In this document: one piece after another, positions 1 through 11,618 of the stretch
Position numbering within the stretch: the stretch's first letter is position 1
Layout of the letters: each line of letters begins with the position of its first letter
From: Fomitopsis serialis
Taxonomy: Eukaryota; Basidiomycota; Agaricomycetes; Polyporales; Fomitopsidaceae
DNA: 45,728 nucleotides
Direction of reading: 5' to 3'
Assembly: GCF_022376445.1 (NCBI RefSeq)
Contig: NW_025955282.1
Location: 1-45,728 of the forward strand
Made by a program: the position numbers and the translations under genes
Notes under the pieces: model-generated
What the model saw: only the letters and a program-made list of their open reading frames with translations
Told to the model about the DNA's origin: nothing
Database searches by the model: none

Positions 1-567
1 CGTCGCGGTACCTGCAGAAGAGTCGTATGTCACATCGTTGAAACGTGCCATAGCAATCTGCACGCCGGTGGTCGACGAGAACTCCGGGTTGGCACTATGG
101 CCTCCGCCTTTCACCTGTCGTCATTCAGACATACTGGTCAGTCTCAGCCAACACAAATGGGCTTACTGCGAAGGGCGTTTGAGTACGCGCTATTACTTGG
201 AGCTGTTCACAGCACCGTCAGCTCTGTGCGACGGGACGTCGGTACCGCAACGGAACTCACGATGGCGCCTACATCCTCCGCTGTGCCAGGTTCCACAGTA
301 CACGCCGATACCTGGGAGCTCGACTGCGCCCAATGGTAGTTGTCTTCCGTGTAGTAGAGTTCCACTGTGTAGCACAAAGTCAGCGGGTGCGGTCGAGCTG
401 GGAGAGGCGTGTAACTCACACGGATAAAAGACCTCAGACGCCGAGGAAACAGCGGAGGCAATCTCCCCGCACACTTCGAGCGTACTCAGACTTCTCGGTT
501 GCACGGTCACGGCCACAGCAGAAAGGAGCGGGAGAACAAGCATGAAGGCAGTAGTGGTGTGCAACAT
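1..567 (-). CDS. Secreted FAD-linked (VAO/BBE-type) oxidoreductase, 5' part only
   Basis: N-terminal 134 residues of a flavin oxidase of the 6-hydroxynicotine oxidase / oligosaccharide oxidase type; the rest lies beyond base 1. Exons (coding order): 420-567, 261-364, 167-202, <1-114; all joins keep phase and use GT..AG. The ATG at 567 starts a hydrophobic signal peptide (residues 1 to about 20, core FMLVLPLLSAVAV), so the product should be exported. Family marks are ACTVEPGTAEDVG at the end of exon 2 and VKGGGHSANPEFSSTTGVQI in exon 4. His102 in GGGHS is the residue that in this family usually holds FAD covalently. The first splice (420/364) is the least certain, because homologues normally have a Gly-Ser there. 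The FAD fold and secretion are well supported; the substrate cannot be told. Confidence 0.85.
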
Positions 568-1737
568 GGTTGCGTCGGCTCGCAAACCGCGAGGCCCTGG
601 AGGAAGGCGTATGTGTATCTGAAAGACGGTGAGAACGGGCACGCTGAGGCAGCATGGCAGCGCGTCCTACGCTATTAATATGGTCCGTTCCATGTTCCAA
701 GGCATTGTCGAGGTGTCCTGCATCATCGTGTTCGTTCGCACGGGACGCAGTGACGGATGACAGCGGAATCACAGTTCTGGTTGCGCGGACAGGAGGATGA
801 ACCAGTAAATCCGCTTAGGGGCCGGCAATATTGTCCCCGCGTCGACGCAAGACTGGAAGGACGGACATGCTGATGACAGCCTGGGCCCAGGCGAAACAAC
901 ATCGCGAGGGGCGTTCAGGGGAATGTGCAGGGCGCATGCGGTTGACAAAACGTCTCCTACATTCTCATACATCAGCTGGCCTCCGGCCTCCGACCTCCTA
1001 GTTGTCAAGATTTCGGAGTGCAGGGACTCACCTGTCGGCGGTACCCGCGAGTCCAGTGTCTGCAATGCAATGCTTTGCCAATCTAGCATCGATTCTGCTG
1101 CCCGCGAAGCTCGCGGCCTACGTTCTCAGCCAGTATTTGAATGGCCCGAGCGCACGGCGCACGGGAGATCGAATTCCAGGCACCTGAGGGCAATTAACAC
1201 GGCACCACCTTCATTATGTCCAGAGCCGTGAGCTTGGCTGTCAGTGCGTCATAGCAAGGGCTGCGTGGCCTCGGCCACGCACTACGACGCGAGTTGTCCC
1301 TTGCTGGGTGCAGATCTGCAAGATCATATTCGCGGGCGGAACGTCAAGCCAATCGTCGAGGCAATATTAATCCCGACATATCCACGAAACCCAGCACTGT
1401 AAGCGCATTCAAAGGTGCGTTGAAACTGACGAGTCCTCAGCGTCGCTAAATTTATCCAGGTAACGACAAAACGCACGAGACACCATATGCCAACGAACAT
1501 TGATACGAGCGTGGAACGCACGCAATAGGGCGGAGGCTACTCTCCCACAGCTATGGTGGGGTACAACTCACTGGCACAAGTCGCCGAGTCTCGATTGTAG
1601 TGTGCTGTGAGAGTCATTGCATAATACCGGAGAGAATACGAGATAGCAATATGCGGGCATGCGTCATGAGTATGCATGTGAGATACATGTAGCGATTTTG
1701 AGGTCTCCAACAACGCGACGGACAAGAGCCAGGAAGC
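568..1737. other. Intergenic region between the FAD oxidase 5' end and the eL27 3' end
   Basis: No reading frame here resembles a known family, and the longest open frames overlap on opposite strands with no shared pattern. The stretch should hold the promoter of the FAD oxidase, read leftwards, and the 3' untranslated part of eL27. A TATTAATA stretch near 671-678 lies about 105 nt before the oxidase ATG and is a possible TATA element. Nothing else is seen. Confidence 0.5.
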
Positions 1738-2360
1738 TCAGAACTACATAGCACGTTCAGTAAAATTGCAACAGCAGGATAGGGCCGACTCACCCTCAGA
1801 GGCTGGAAGAACCACTTGTTCTTTCCGCTCGTGTACCTATCCTCGAAGAGCTTCTTAATCACCTTCTTCGCATCCTCCCGCTGTGTTGGCTCCTTGAAAG
1901 TCTCGGCAGCTACGGTGCCCTTGAGACCCTCGAGCTCGAGTGCGTATCGGGTGGGGAACAAATGCGAGTAGTTGACGACCTACGACGTCCGTGTCCCATC
2001 AGGTCGCGAATTCTGAGCAGTCGTAGGGGGCACATACCTTGATGAAAGGCTTGACCTTGCTCCGCTTCGCCAACTTCTTCTGACCCATGCGCTTCGTCAC
2101 CTTGAGCGGGTAGCGCTCGACGCCAGCGACGATCGCATGGGGGTATGGCCGCTCCTTCGTGCCCTCATCCAGCTGCTTGATCACAACGACCTTCTTTCCG
2201 GCCTGGCGTCCCTGGAGGACAATCGCGACCTAACGAACGAGTTCAACAAACTGCAGTGTCCGCACGACTTGCAATCCTCACTTTTCCGGGCTTGTATACT
2301 GTCAAAAGTCCATCAGCATGCCTCCCAGTACGACCTACGCAAAAACATACCACGAGGCAT
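1738..2360 (-). CDS. RPL27: 60S ribosomal protein eL27 (L27e)
   Basis: Cytosolic large-subunit ribosomal protein. Five exons: 2351-2360, 2282-2298, 2038-2229, 1794-1979, 1738-1743. Joined they give 411 nt and 136 residues, the usual length of eL27. The protein starts [20 protein letters not shown], contains [20 protein letters not shown] and ends [11 protein letters not shown]. Start and stop are both tiny exons: 10 nt with the ATG, then 17 nt, and a last exon of 6 nt holding only Phe and TGA. All four introns (50-58 nt) have GT..AG ends. A 5' end broken by several introns is usual in fungal ribosomal protein genes. It is transcribed away from the AAA copies to its right. The gene looks intact and is probably essential, so it anchors this end of the window as normal single-copy DNA. 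Confidence 0.95.
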
Positions 2361-3255
2361 CTTGAGGGGATTACGACCGACAGCGACGAGCTTGATTCCT
2401 TGCCTTGCCTTCCGGCGTAACTGGCTAGCCCGCCGGTGGCCTTCAGCCACTCGGCTATTGCCGCAAGGTACTGTACAGTTGCACGCGGTTCGACTCGGCC
2501 CGGATCGGCTCAGCGACTGCCAGCGCGCAAGTCAGTGGCCTTCAGTAGCGCTTCATTGCCCACATCCTGTGCTGCAACTACTTCAACATTACATATAACT
2601 CTTGGACATATATGTCTTACGCATTCTTGAACACCCTGAGGTCAGTGAGGAACAAGCCGCAAGTCGGGGGTGAACCGCCGCTTTTTCATGACGTGCATCG
2701 TCCCTTGCACGAAAATGGTAGTCTCGGTAGAACACAATGCGTACTACTAGTACCTGCAGCTGGTGCGTAACCAAAAGGGCGGGCGTGTCGAAAATCTCAC
2801 TTCATCTAACTAGAACCTGCGGCTGGACCCCATAAGTATACCACTCTATATCGTAGGACACAAGAAGACAGCATTTAATCATACGTTGAACATGATTGGA
2901 CTGGCTTCCTGACAATACCCCATACTTATATCACTTAAGGCATGGCAATTGCGAGTTGGGAGGTCGCACACAATCGTTACAATAGATCGAGAGTCGCAAG
3001 TGAGTACAGTCTGAATACATCGGTCATGTCAAAGGTCTAAAGGTGGTATCGTTCGCGGCAGGCGAGACACGTCACAGCAATCAACTGGGACTCGACGCAA
3101 CAACTCCAAGGGCATACCGTCACTTCGCGAATGCGTTACCCCGCTGGGATGACCTTAGGGTTTGACTGTTCACTTGCTCGTCGCGCGTCACTGCATATTG
3201 ATTCTCATTGTCCGCCGGTACAATGCACTGTTCGACAGATGCAAAAGCTCTAGGC
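2361..3255. other. Intergenic region upstream of eL27
   Basis: Should hold the eL27 promoter, read leftwards from 2361. The short open frames here (for example 2436-2630 on + and 2589-2774 on -) show no family pattern and no repeat elsewhere in the window. I see no RNA gene or repeat. Confidence 0.4.
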
Positions 3256-3351
3256 CTGACTCAATGACTGCACGAATTCATCGATCGCTCACCTCATGCG
3301 ACTGCGAGTGGGCATGCACTCTGACCCCATTAAGCCGGATAATCACAGCCT
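3256..3351 (+). repeat. Duplicated upstream block, copy next to AAA copy 0
   Basis: Aligns with 4328-4423 upstream of AAA copy A. Shared stretches in order are TGACTGCACG, TCGCT, CATG, TGCGA, CATGCACT, TTAA and TCACAGCC. The match stops after CACAGCC at about 3350; there copy 0 jumps into AAA exon 6 while the copy A block runs on into its own 5' region. This makes the stretch the left edge of a tandem duplication that includes the promoter side of both genes. Confidence 0.65.
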
Positions 3352-3809
3352 CTTTGCATGACATGACGCGTAACGCCATGGTCGCAGTCTTGTACGTTGT
3401 CCCCCTACCTACGAGTGGTGGCTCTTCTGACGGGGGCCCGTTGTTCTGTTAGTTTGCAGCACATCGAGTACTACCGCGGCATCCTTTCCTCACCGCAAAC
3501 AGAGTCAAGGTCTTCGATCCCACCTTCTTGTCCCGGACCCACGTCGCTCTTCGGTTTCACGAACTGAGCAAGGAAGCGAAGCTCCAAATTTGGCATACTT
3601 TCCTTCAGAAAGTCAAGGTGGACGACCTCACCTCCGACGAGCTAGACAACCTCGTCAATCGAGAGGTCAAAGGACGTCAGATCAAGAATGCTACCAGGAC
3701 CGCGATCTCGCTGGCGACAAGCCGTAGGGAGCAACTTGGATATATCCACCTTGCAGAGACCCTTGATGCGATGGAAGAGTTTGCGAGCGACTTCGCAGTC
3801 TCACTGTAA
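3352..3809 (+). pseudogene. AAA ATPase copy 0: internally deleted C-terminal remnant
   Basis: Only the end of the family gene remains: exon 6 from the HDMTRNAMVAVF part (3352-3391), a normal intron, and last exon 3453-3809 ending TAA. The region before exon 6 (DUF7025-like half, Walker A, Walker B) is missing; the upstream repeat runs directly into exon 6 at about 3347-3353. In the last exon the sensor-1 segment is also out of frame: a 1-nt loss in GGCATCCTTTCCTC (other copies have an extra A/T-rich base there) breaks ILFLTTN. From 3528 on, the lid segment is open and ends in a typical acidic tail (MEEFASDFA). It cannot make an ATPase. It might make a short lid-domain peptide, but I see no reason to expect this. 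Confidence 0.85.
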
Positions 3810-4327
3810 GACTCATTAACGTTGTGATTGGTTGACCACCTGATATCAGGATAACAGAGGGCGACGAGATTTCGCATTGCTTCGGGCATGACCTGACCCG
3901 CTTCCTGGCATACTACCAAGGACTGTTACGGCGTCGGAGTCCAATATCACCCACAGGTAGGTTGCATGTACTCGTCGCAACGACCGCGGCGTGATGAAGG
4001 GCTCTATGTGAGTCTCAAATCTCATCATATGAAAGACCTCGAGGCGGACCTGTTACCACTGTATGTGGCAGGCGACACATGTCAATTGACTGATTCTCGA
4101 CGTGACTCGACTCCGAGTTGACTCCGAGCGTCACTTCGCGGCCTCAAGGCACTACTTACCGTGACACGGTCCCACTTGGGATGGTGAGTATGTATGTTCA
4201 GAGTCTCGATCTGTGTACTTGCTTGCCTCATCCAGCATAGCATAGGGCATGAATGGTTCAGGACCATACTTTTTATTGGCTGCCCTTGCAGCTAGTTGCA
4301 GCGGCCGACGAATGCAAGGGACTTCAG
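3810..4327. other. Spacer between AAA copies 0 and A
   Basis: No supported gene. The start (TTGTGATT near 3822) weakly resembles the 3' flank of copy A (near 6887), as expected if the two copies arose by tandem duplication. No promoter element stands out. Confidence 0.4.
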
Positions 4328-4431
4328 ACTTGACTGCACGGATCTGTCAGTCGCTTCCATCATGTCAGAGTGCGAACGGACATGCACTTTGGCTGCGTTA
4401 ATCTGTGCACTAGTCACAGCCTGTGATACAC
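4328..4431 (+). repeat. Duplicated upstream block, copy next to AAA copy A
   Basis: Partner of the block at 3256-3351. It sits about 130-230 nt before the first recognised exon of copy A, so it probably carries part of that gene's promoter or first exon. An ATG at 4361 opens a short frame reaching a possible GTGCGT donor near 4449, but its peptide does not resemble the first exons of the other copies, so I do not call it. Confidence 0.6.
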
Positions 4432-4556
4432 TGCGGCTCCGAGACCCGCAGTGCGTCCTATATACGACCCGACAATGAAGATGGCGATGAACTCTATCTC
4501 CATCTACCTTCCTTCCCGCGGTGCAGCCCATACTCGCCTAACATGTCTCAGCCTAG

Positions 4557-6853
4557 TCTCAAGGTTAAGCGTGTCGACCATGTCTTCAACATGATGACAC
4601 GCATGTGGACGTACGAGGACACCGAAGTCCTCGTTGAGCCACAAATCCTGCGCGGCGGCAAGATGTCAGACGGCTCGGACGCCTGGCAGTCCTACTGCTT
4701 CGTGGTCGTACGCAAGATACCTCCGGGGAATTCTGCTCCGGGTACAGAACCTACGGTGTCGCTCACGATCAAGAGCCCGTACTTGGTGGCTGCGTGCAAG
4801 AATGTCATCGGGGAGGTTCCCACGTTGTCCTGGACGGTTGACCCTCTGGAGGTATCTCTCGTTCCGCTGGCACCCTCAATGACTACCTGACGAATTATGC
4901 TAGCTTTCCATAGATCTGTTGATCGCATTCTTCTCACGATTTGTCGCGTACCTAGACGAACTTGAAAGCAAGGCCGACCGCTCGAGTGAGGAGGGAAACA
5001 TCCTTGATGACCTCCAACTTCTCATAGGATACTTGCGTGAGGACCACCAGAATACTATTTCCCAAATCGATAACCTCCTCGCACACGGGGAGATCACTTA
5101 TGATCTGCTCCATGCTATCCTCATTCCTGGGACACTGCTCGCCAGCACGGATTCCTCGACAGGGGAGCCTTGCGCCCTCAAACTCAATAGCTGCGCGAGG
5201 GGGCCTATGTTCCATGTACTTTCTTGCACGGGAGTCGACGTCCTGGACATGCCGCAGCCACAGGTCCTGTTCGGCGACAATGTTGCTGGTACGCCTTTGC
5301 AGACAGCGCAGACTGCAAAGCCCCGCGGTTCGGTAAGGTTCAGCGCCCGCTGAACTTAGCACGCTTTGAGGGAGTCATTCAAATCAACATGCTACCTGTC
5401 TACCCCATGAAATACCACAGTGACGAAGCAGGATTGAAGGAGGCGCTCCTCTCTCGGGCTCACAGGTGGATGAACTTGGATGGCGTGCACCATGTGCACT
5501 ACCAGGGGACAGCTGTGAGCGCGGCAAACTCGCCCATGGGCAAGACGTACATGAAATACGAGGTGAACCGTTTGCTCCTCAATGTGGAGAACAGTATTGA
5601 CCGAGATATCGACAAGGTTGATTCCAGGATCATGATCGACAGAGGTCGGTATTCGAGGTCATGCTGTATCAGACATTGCTAGACGTCGAAACATATATCA
5701 GGGACATTCAAGCATCACAACGCAAACTATCAGATACCTCAAGCCCAACCACTCAATAACGATATGGCTCAAGAGGGCTTTTACATAGCTACTCCACCCG
5801 ATATTCTGCACGTCATGAACGCTCCCGAAAAACATCGAGTCGAACTGTCAGACGACGATCTCATCCTGGCCTCGCCTGTATTATACGGCTTCAGTTTGTC
5901 CGACAAGTTGTGGCGTACGTTACTGACATCCGTATTGCCCGCTGCATACTGACCAGATTCATCTACCAGTCGAGTTCAATGTCGAGAAGGTCCGCCCGAT
6001 CGTGTGGTCCGACGAGCCGTTCACGAACCTCGTGCTCCCGGGTAACCGGAGAGACCTCCTGCGATCGCTCGTAGAGGCGCACAACTCCAACCTCGATTTC
6101 GACGACTTCGTCCACGGAAAGGGACAAGGTCTCGTCATCAACCTGTTTGGCCCCCCTGGAGTAGGCAAGACTCTGTCTGCGGAGGCGACTAGCGAGCACC
6201 TCAAGCGGCCGCTGTACATGATCGGGGGTGGGGAGCTCGGGGCCGACGCGAACATCGTTGATACCACCCTGAAGCGCGTCTTCAGTATAGCTGCCAGCTG
6301 GAGTGCTATTGTCCTCATTGACGAGGTGACCTCCCTCGTTGGTCGGCTGTCAGTGCGAGCCATACTGATCCCGTGCGCATAGGCCGATGTATTCCTGGAG
6401 CAGCGCTCATTGCATGATCTGACGCGCAATGCTATGGTCGCAGTCTTGTACGCTGTCTCTTTACCTGTGCATGGCAATCCTTCTGACCCGCTCTGTTAGT
6501 TTGCGGCACGTCGAGTACTACCGCGGCATCCTATTCCTCACCACGAACAGGGTCAAGGCCTTTGATCCCGCTTCCTGTCCCGGATTCATGTCGCTCTCCG
6601 CTTCCAGGAACTGAGCAAGGAAGCAAAGCTCCAAATTTGGCATGCTTTCCTTCAGAAAGTCCAAGTGGACGACCTCACTCCGGACGAGCTAGACAACCTC
6701 GTCAGCCGGGAGGTCAACGGGCGCCAGATCAAGAATGCTACCAGGACAGCCATCTCGCTGGCGAGAAGTCGCGGGGAACAGCTGGGATATAAGCACCTTG
6801 CTGAGACCATTGATGCGATGGAAGAGTTCGCGAGCGAGTTCGCGTCATCGTAA
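4557..6853 (+). pseudogene. AAA ATPase with DUF7025-like N-terminal half, copy A (frameshifted)
   Basis: Exons: 4557-4851, 4904-5562, 5617-5644, 5702-5914, 5970-6325, 6383-6447, 6500-6853. The equivalents of exons 1, 3, 5 and 6 match intact copy B exactly in length (295, 28, 356, 65 nt). Walker A GPPGVGKT and Walker B IVLIDE are present. Two breaks are seen. Near 5325 the frame shifts by one between AKPR and FGKVQRPL; an alternative is a new intron 5289-5359 (71 nt, branch-like CTGAAC), which would restore phase but drop conserved residues. Near 6574 a C is missing in GATCCCGCTTCC, shifting the frame just before the arginine-finger SRI. The true start exon was not found; an ATG at 4543 in frame is a fallback. 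Probably a recent pseudogene, unless both indels are sequence errors. Confidence 0.8.
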
Positions 6854-7504
6854 AACGCGGTTGCGGCAGCAGTAAGCCAGATTGTGATTCATATATCATT
6901 AGGTTCTCTTGCGTGTACAGTGTACTGACTGATGGGACATGTTCCAAGCCCCTGGTCCTTTTCTTCGAATACTGGTTCATGTTGAGTAGTGGGGCCAAGA
7001 GCGAAATGCGAATTTGACGACGAATTTGATTCCTACTTACACACATTCTGTTGCGAGCGTCAACTGAGTCTGCCTGCTACCCTTCCGCGACTGCAACCGT
7101 ATCTCTACCATTGCATCAGACATATCGCTACGTTTTGCGCTTCGAAACGACACGTAGAATCCCAGTACTGCCGGTGATCCATTCGTGGTTGATAGCCAAA
7201 CTGACATTCGCACCGCACGCTTGTGGGCAAACGTATGTACCGAGCTCGTTGCGCCGTGACTAGTGATTGAAACCACGCATCCGGACATTTCTAGTTCGCA
7301 CCGCGCCGAACTGGAAGTATACATACCCAGCTGGTTCTCTATCTGAGTGGTGGGAGCACGAGGTGAGTGCGTGTTTTCATGAGGCTTGCAACGTCGTGCC
7401 ATTAGCCAAAGCGGTATGTATGTAAATATGCACATTGCATATACTCCCAATATTGTTTACGACCAGCCATCGAGAATCACCGCTTAACGTCTGTTCAGGA
7501 GTAC
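6854..7504. other. Intergenic region between copy A and the EEP gene
   Basis: No supported gene. It should contain the 3' end of copy A and the promoter of the hydrolase gene that begins at 7505. Open frames on both strands are short and mutually overlapping. Confidence 0.45.
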
Positions 7505-8838
7505 ATGAAGGCACCCTTCGCCATCGTCCTCGCATTCTTCCTCTGGATCCTGAAGCCTGGTCACATCTTCCGCTGCATCTTCGGACCGCATCACCACGGC
7601 AGGATGCGCATAGCAACGTACAACCTGCGATACGACTCTCAGCCAGACCGGATATCCGTCCGCGAGTCTATTGAAGCCCTGCCGAATCCACTGGAACGAC
7701 CGCGCTTTCTTGGGCGGACGGGAGAGGTGCCTTGGAGTACGAGAAGACTGAAGGTGGCACAGCAGCTGTTGCATGAGGAGCCCAACTTGATTGGTGCGCT
7801 GAATTTCCCTTGTCTATGTTATGTGCACTCACGAACATGTTTGTAAGGCTTCCAGGAAGCCCTAGTCAGGCAAGTCCACGACCTGGCAGAGTTGCTTGGG
7901 GATGACTGGGCATGGGTCAGTGCTGCACACGTCGTCACGGCGGATTCAGAGTGACCAGAATGCTGCCTTGCACAGGTCGGCGTAGGACGCGACGATGGCA
8001 AGCAAGCCGGTGAATTCTGTCCTATCTTCTACAAGAAGTACTCCCGGCCCGTACCCCGTCTCGTACCGCTGAGCTCACTATAGCCCGAGCGTGTAGGTCG
8101 GATCTGACATTGGTCCATCATGAATCCTTCTGGCTCTCGTAAGTCATCCGCAGTCACTAAGCGAGAGTGTCGAGTCCAATGTGAACGGCCGAATTTGCAG
8201 GGACAAGCCATTCGAGCCATCGAGGTATCCCGACGCAGGCTCCTTCCGCGTGTGCGAGGTCGCCCGCTTCAAGACATCCACGAAGACGTTCACGATCCTC
8301 AACTCACACCTCGACGACCGCTCGGACGCCCAGCGCCGCCTCGCCGCTTCGATGCTCCTCGCGCGCGCCCGCTACGAAGCCCACACCACCTCCGGCCCCG
8401 TCTTCATCACCGGCGACTTCAACAGCGCGTCGCACGGGTACGACTCGGGCGCGTACCAGATCGTCACGGGCGTGGTCCCGCCTGTGCCCATCAACGAGAC
8501 GTTCGCGGAGAAGTACAAGGTCCCCACGCGCGGAGACGAGAAGGACGCGTTCGTGGGGGTGGACTTGAAGGCGGAGACGCCGCGCATGCGCGTGTCGGGC
8601 GACTTCGCAACGTTCACGGGCTTCAACCGCCCCGGGGACCCGAGCGTGTACACGAGGATCGACTTCGTGTTCGGCGGGAGCAACGGCGGATGGTGAGTGC
8701 GAAACATGCGTTAGACGACAAAACGCGACTGACACGCGTGCCAGGACCGCGGACGCGTACAAAGTGGGAACGTCGGTGACGGACGATGGTGTCCTTGCTA
8801 GTGATCATCGACCTGTATACGCAGATGTAACGATTTGA
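7505..8838 (+). CDS. Endonuclease/exonuclease/phosphatase (EEP, DNase I-like fold) family protein
   Basis: Metal-dependent phosphoesterase of the EEP fold, 348 residues. Exons: 7505-7793, 7848-7915, 7976-8037, 8097-8138, 8201-8692, 8745-8838; all joins keep phase. Fold motifs occur in the right order: IATYNLRYD (Asn40, metal site), FQEAL (Glu100), NSHLDD (His190), GDFNS (Asp226, Asn228), DFVFG, and SDHRPVYADV with catalytic Asp338-His339. The first 24 residues include a hydrophobic run (FAIVLAFFLWIL), so it may be secreted or membrane-anchored; an in-frame Met at residue 34 just before the first motif is an alternative cytosolic start. The middle of exon 5 is GC-rich. It is convergent with the next gene, 269 nt apart. 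The substrate (nucleic acid, phosphoinositide or other phosphodiester) cannot be told. Confidence 0.88.
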
Positions 8839-9107
8839 AGCCTCAATGTACGATACCATTGACAACAGTACGAGGCAATGTGCTTTCTGATAAGCAGGCT
8901 AGGACGCTTCAACGGCGCATCCTGTAATGTATCGCGGTTGGCTGGAGAAAAGTATGCTATGCAATGTTGGTACACGTGTGAAGGACAATGATATGACGAG
9001 ACAACAGACAACATGCGGCTTGACGGAACAATGTTAGAACAATGCAAACAGAAATGAGACAGCTTGATACATCATATGCGCGGTCGAGGGACGCTAAGTT
9101 CATGGCT

Positions 9108-11618
9108 TCATAAAGGTGTCCGTAAGTCTGAAAGCAGTTGTGGTATCGCAAGTGGTGACAGAGCCGACGAGATACTCCCTCTTCTTGCTCTTGGGGTCGC
9201 CGAGCGCGGGGGCGACGGCGGGAGGGGCACGCCCGCTGCAACGCCCGGCGTCGGGCCTCTTCCAGGCGGGGCGGGGTAGAACATACCAGGCGGAAGCGGT
9301 GCCTCCTCGTACGCCGGTCCAGAACGAGGCTTGGGTGTGGCAGGCTTTGCCGTCCCCGCTGATCTGCGGGAACTACTGGTTGTCCTCGATCGGGTGGAGT
9401 CGGTCCTTGACGATGTGCTCGGATCTGCGTCCGAATACATGGGTGCGTATGGGGTGTTCGACCTGCTTGGAAAACCTGGCTGAGGTATGGATGATGTGAA
9501 GGCCACGAAGCCAGGCGGTAGCTGCCCCTCTTGCATCACAGGCACGTCCCCTGGAGCAGCAAAGTCGGCCCCGGGCAAGGACGGCAGACCTCGTTTATCC
9601 TTACTCTCCATCAGTGCTGGGTCAATGTAGTTGTGCACGACTTCCAGGCTTGGTAGGTCGGTGTGGGAAGTCTCAGGACTCAGCATGTGAGGTTGTGAAA
9701 TGGTACCCGCGGAAGTTGCTGGTGACACGTCGTTCGTAGACTGCGATGTCCAGCTGATGAATATTACGTTCGAACGCTGAGCGAAGGGCTTACCGGAGAC
9801 TCCACTTGGATGTCTGGTACACCACTGCTGGTGGATGTCCGGTTCCTCCACTTCTTCTTGAACAGCCTGTCCAAGGCGCTCGGTTTGCCTCCGGAGGTAT
9901 CCACTCGCCCTGGAGTTTCAGGCCGTGCTGGTGTCTTCGATCGAGCCGGTGTTCGTGAACGAGCCGGAGTCTGAGAGCGTGCAAGGTCAGGTACTTCGGT
10001 GAACGGCTCTTCCTTCGGACGGGGTCCTCTCGGGGACTGTATTGGACGCTTACGACACAAAACAGTCACATTAGAATCATTCGTGATACTGGTGCGCAAT
10101 GGAACGTACGTCCTCTCGCGTCTGCCTCGATGGAGTCTTCGAGCGCCCGCTCGGCGAACTAATCATTTCCCTCAACCCAGCCAAGACGTCTGAGCGAGAT
10201 CGACCGTGGCTCATCGACCTTTCCCGTTCCCCGCGCGAGCTGACAATTTCATATTGAGAGATCGCGGTAGAGGCCTTCGATAGAGGTGAGAAGGCTGACC
10301 CGTGAGGTTGTGACGGGCCCGCGCCTGCTAGGTATGCATAGTCCCGCGAGCGAATGGGCTGCTCGTAGACCGCCGTGCTCGATGCGGGCACGCGCATGGT
10401 CGTGTCAATTAAGGAGGGAGAGGACGCGCGAGGCGACAAGGGTTTCTTCAGCTCATGGGGTGGCGGCAGTCCTATCACGTTGTCACTACTCATGTAAGGG
10501 ATCCAGTTGTCCGGAGGTATTTCAACGGGTGGGTGCGAAGGTGAAGGTACTGCGTTGTGTACAGAAATAGGGTGGATGGAATCGTCACGACGGGATTGCG
10601 AGCGACCTGCGCTAGGATCCGGTACGGGTATCGGGTTAGGTGTCGTAGCAGGTGGTGGTACATTGGGATGGATGGGAGAAGGCGCCGCTATGCGTGGGCT
10701 CCTCACTCTGATGGGGCTGGCAGGTTCCCTGGGCGGGCTGCGCATGGTCGACCTGGTCTCCGCCGAGCTACAGGGGTAGAATGACATCGGGTCAACTGAG
10801 AAGCACCGAACAGGTATGACCTACCGAGAAGGCGGTCTCCAAGACTGGGGCGGAGGTGAACGTGTGATGGGGATGATCTCTTCCGGCTGACTCCCGCTTC
10901 CCGTGGCGTTTTCCTCCTGCTCCTCTTCGTCGGACATGTCGTCGACGACCGCCGGGCGCTGTATATATCTCCTGGGTTCGTTCCGAGACGCAATGCCGGC
11001 TGCTCGGGCCTCGTAATAGGTCATCTCCCTCCCCTTGCTGAGGCCCTCTTGGAAGCCCTGGCGGTGTCCCTCTTCCCTGGCTCTTGAAATTACCTTCTCT
11101 TCCTTCAGTCTCCTCGCTACCGTCCTCGCCCGTGCCGCCTCAGCCTCCGCATCCAGCTTATCCTGCTCCAGCCTGTCCACGATCTCCTGCGCGCGCAGGA
11201 TCTCCCTTTGCGCCTCCTCCAAGCGCAGCTTCCACAGCCTCGTCTCCTCGTTCGCGCGCGCGGTATCCGCCTGCGCCTGCGCGGCCTGCTCACGCGTCTG
11301 CCGGAGGCGCTGCAGCGTGTCAATGGCGCGCTGCTCCGCGTCGTCCGCACGCCGCGTCTCGTGCTCCAGCCTCTCATTCGCGAGCATGAGCATCGACCGG
11401 TAGTGGTTCGCGTCGCGTTCCGAACGCGTCATCAGCCGCGCGAGCAGCTTTGCCTTCCCGCCCGTGCCCCCCCAGGAGTGCTCTCGGTCGTAGGCATAGT
11501 CTCGGTCGCGTGGGGCGTGAGGTGGCGCAGGTGACGATCGTGAACTTCGCGAGCCTATCCTCGACGGCGCCGAGGGAAGCGTGTCGCTAGATGATGAAGA
11601 TGGCTCGACGGCGTCCAT
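9108..11618 (-). CDS. Coiled-coil, Ser/Pro-rich protein of unknown function
   Basis: Exons: 10825-11618, 10110-10767, 9794-10048, 9108-9740; phases agree and introns are 53-61 nt, giving 779 residues. Residues about 60-210 form a long charged coiled coil (LANERLEHETRRADDAEQRA and following, rich in A, E, R and Q), followed by an acidic stretch (DDMSDEEEQEE). The rest is disordered: Pro/Ser-rich, with a repeated (T)PARS(R/K) motif in exon 3 (reading from about 9990 down to 9910) and Gly/Pro-rich near the C terminus. I start at ATG 11618; the frame stays open upstream to a TAA near 11703 without another ATG, so an extra 5' exon is possible. I do not recognise the family. The layout suggests a scaffold or cytoskeletal/septal protein, but that is only inference. 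Confidence 0.75.

Noticed and set aside
4361..4448. Possible first exon of copy A (MSECERTC..)
   Set aside because: It lies inside the duplicated upstream block and its peptide does not resemble the first exons of B, C, D, E or F.
8304..8762. Long open frame on - (152 codons)
   Set aside because: It lies antisense to the well-supported EEP gene exon and owes its length to high GC; the peptide is Arg/Val/His-rich with no motif.
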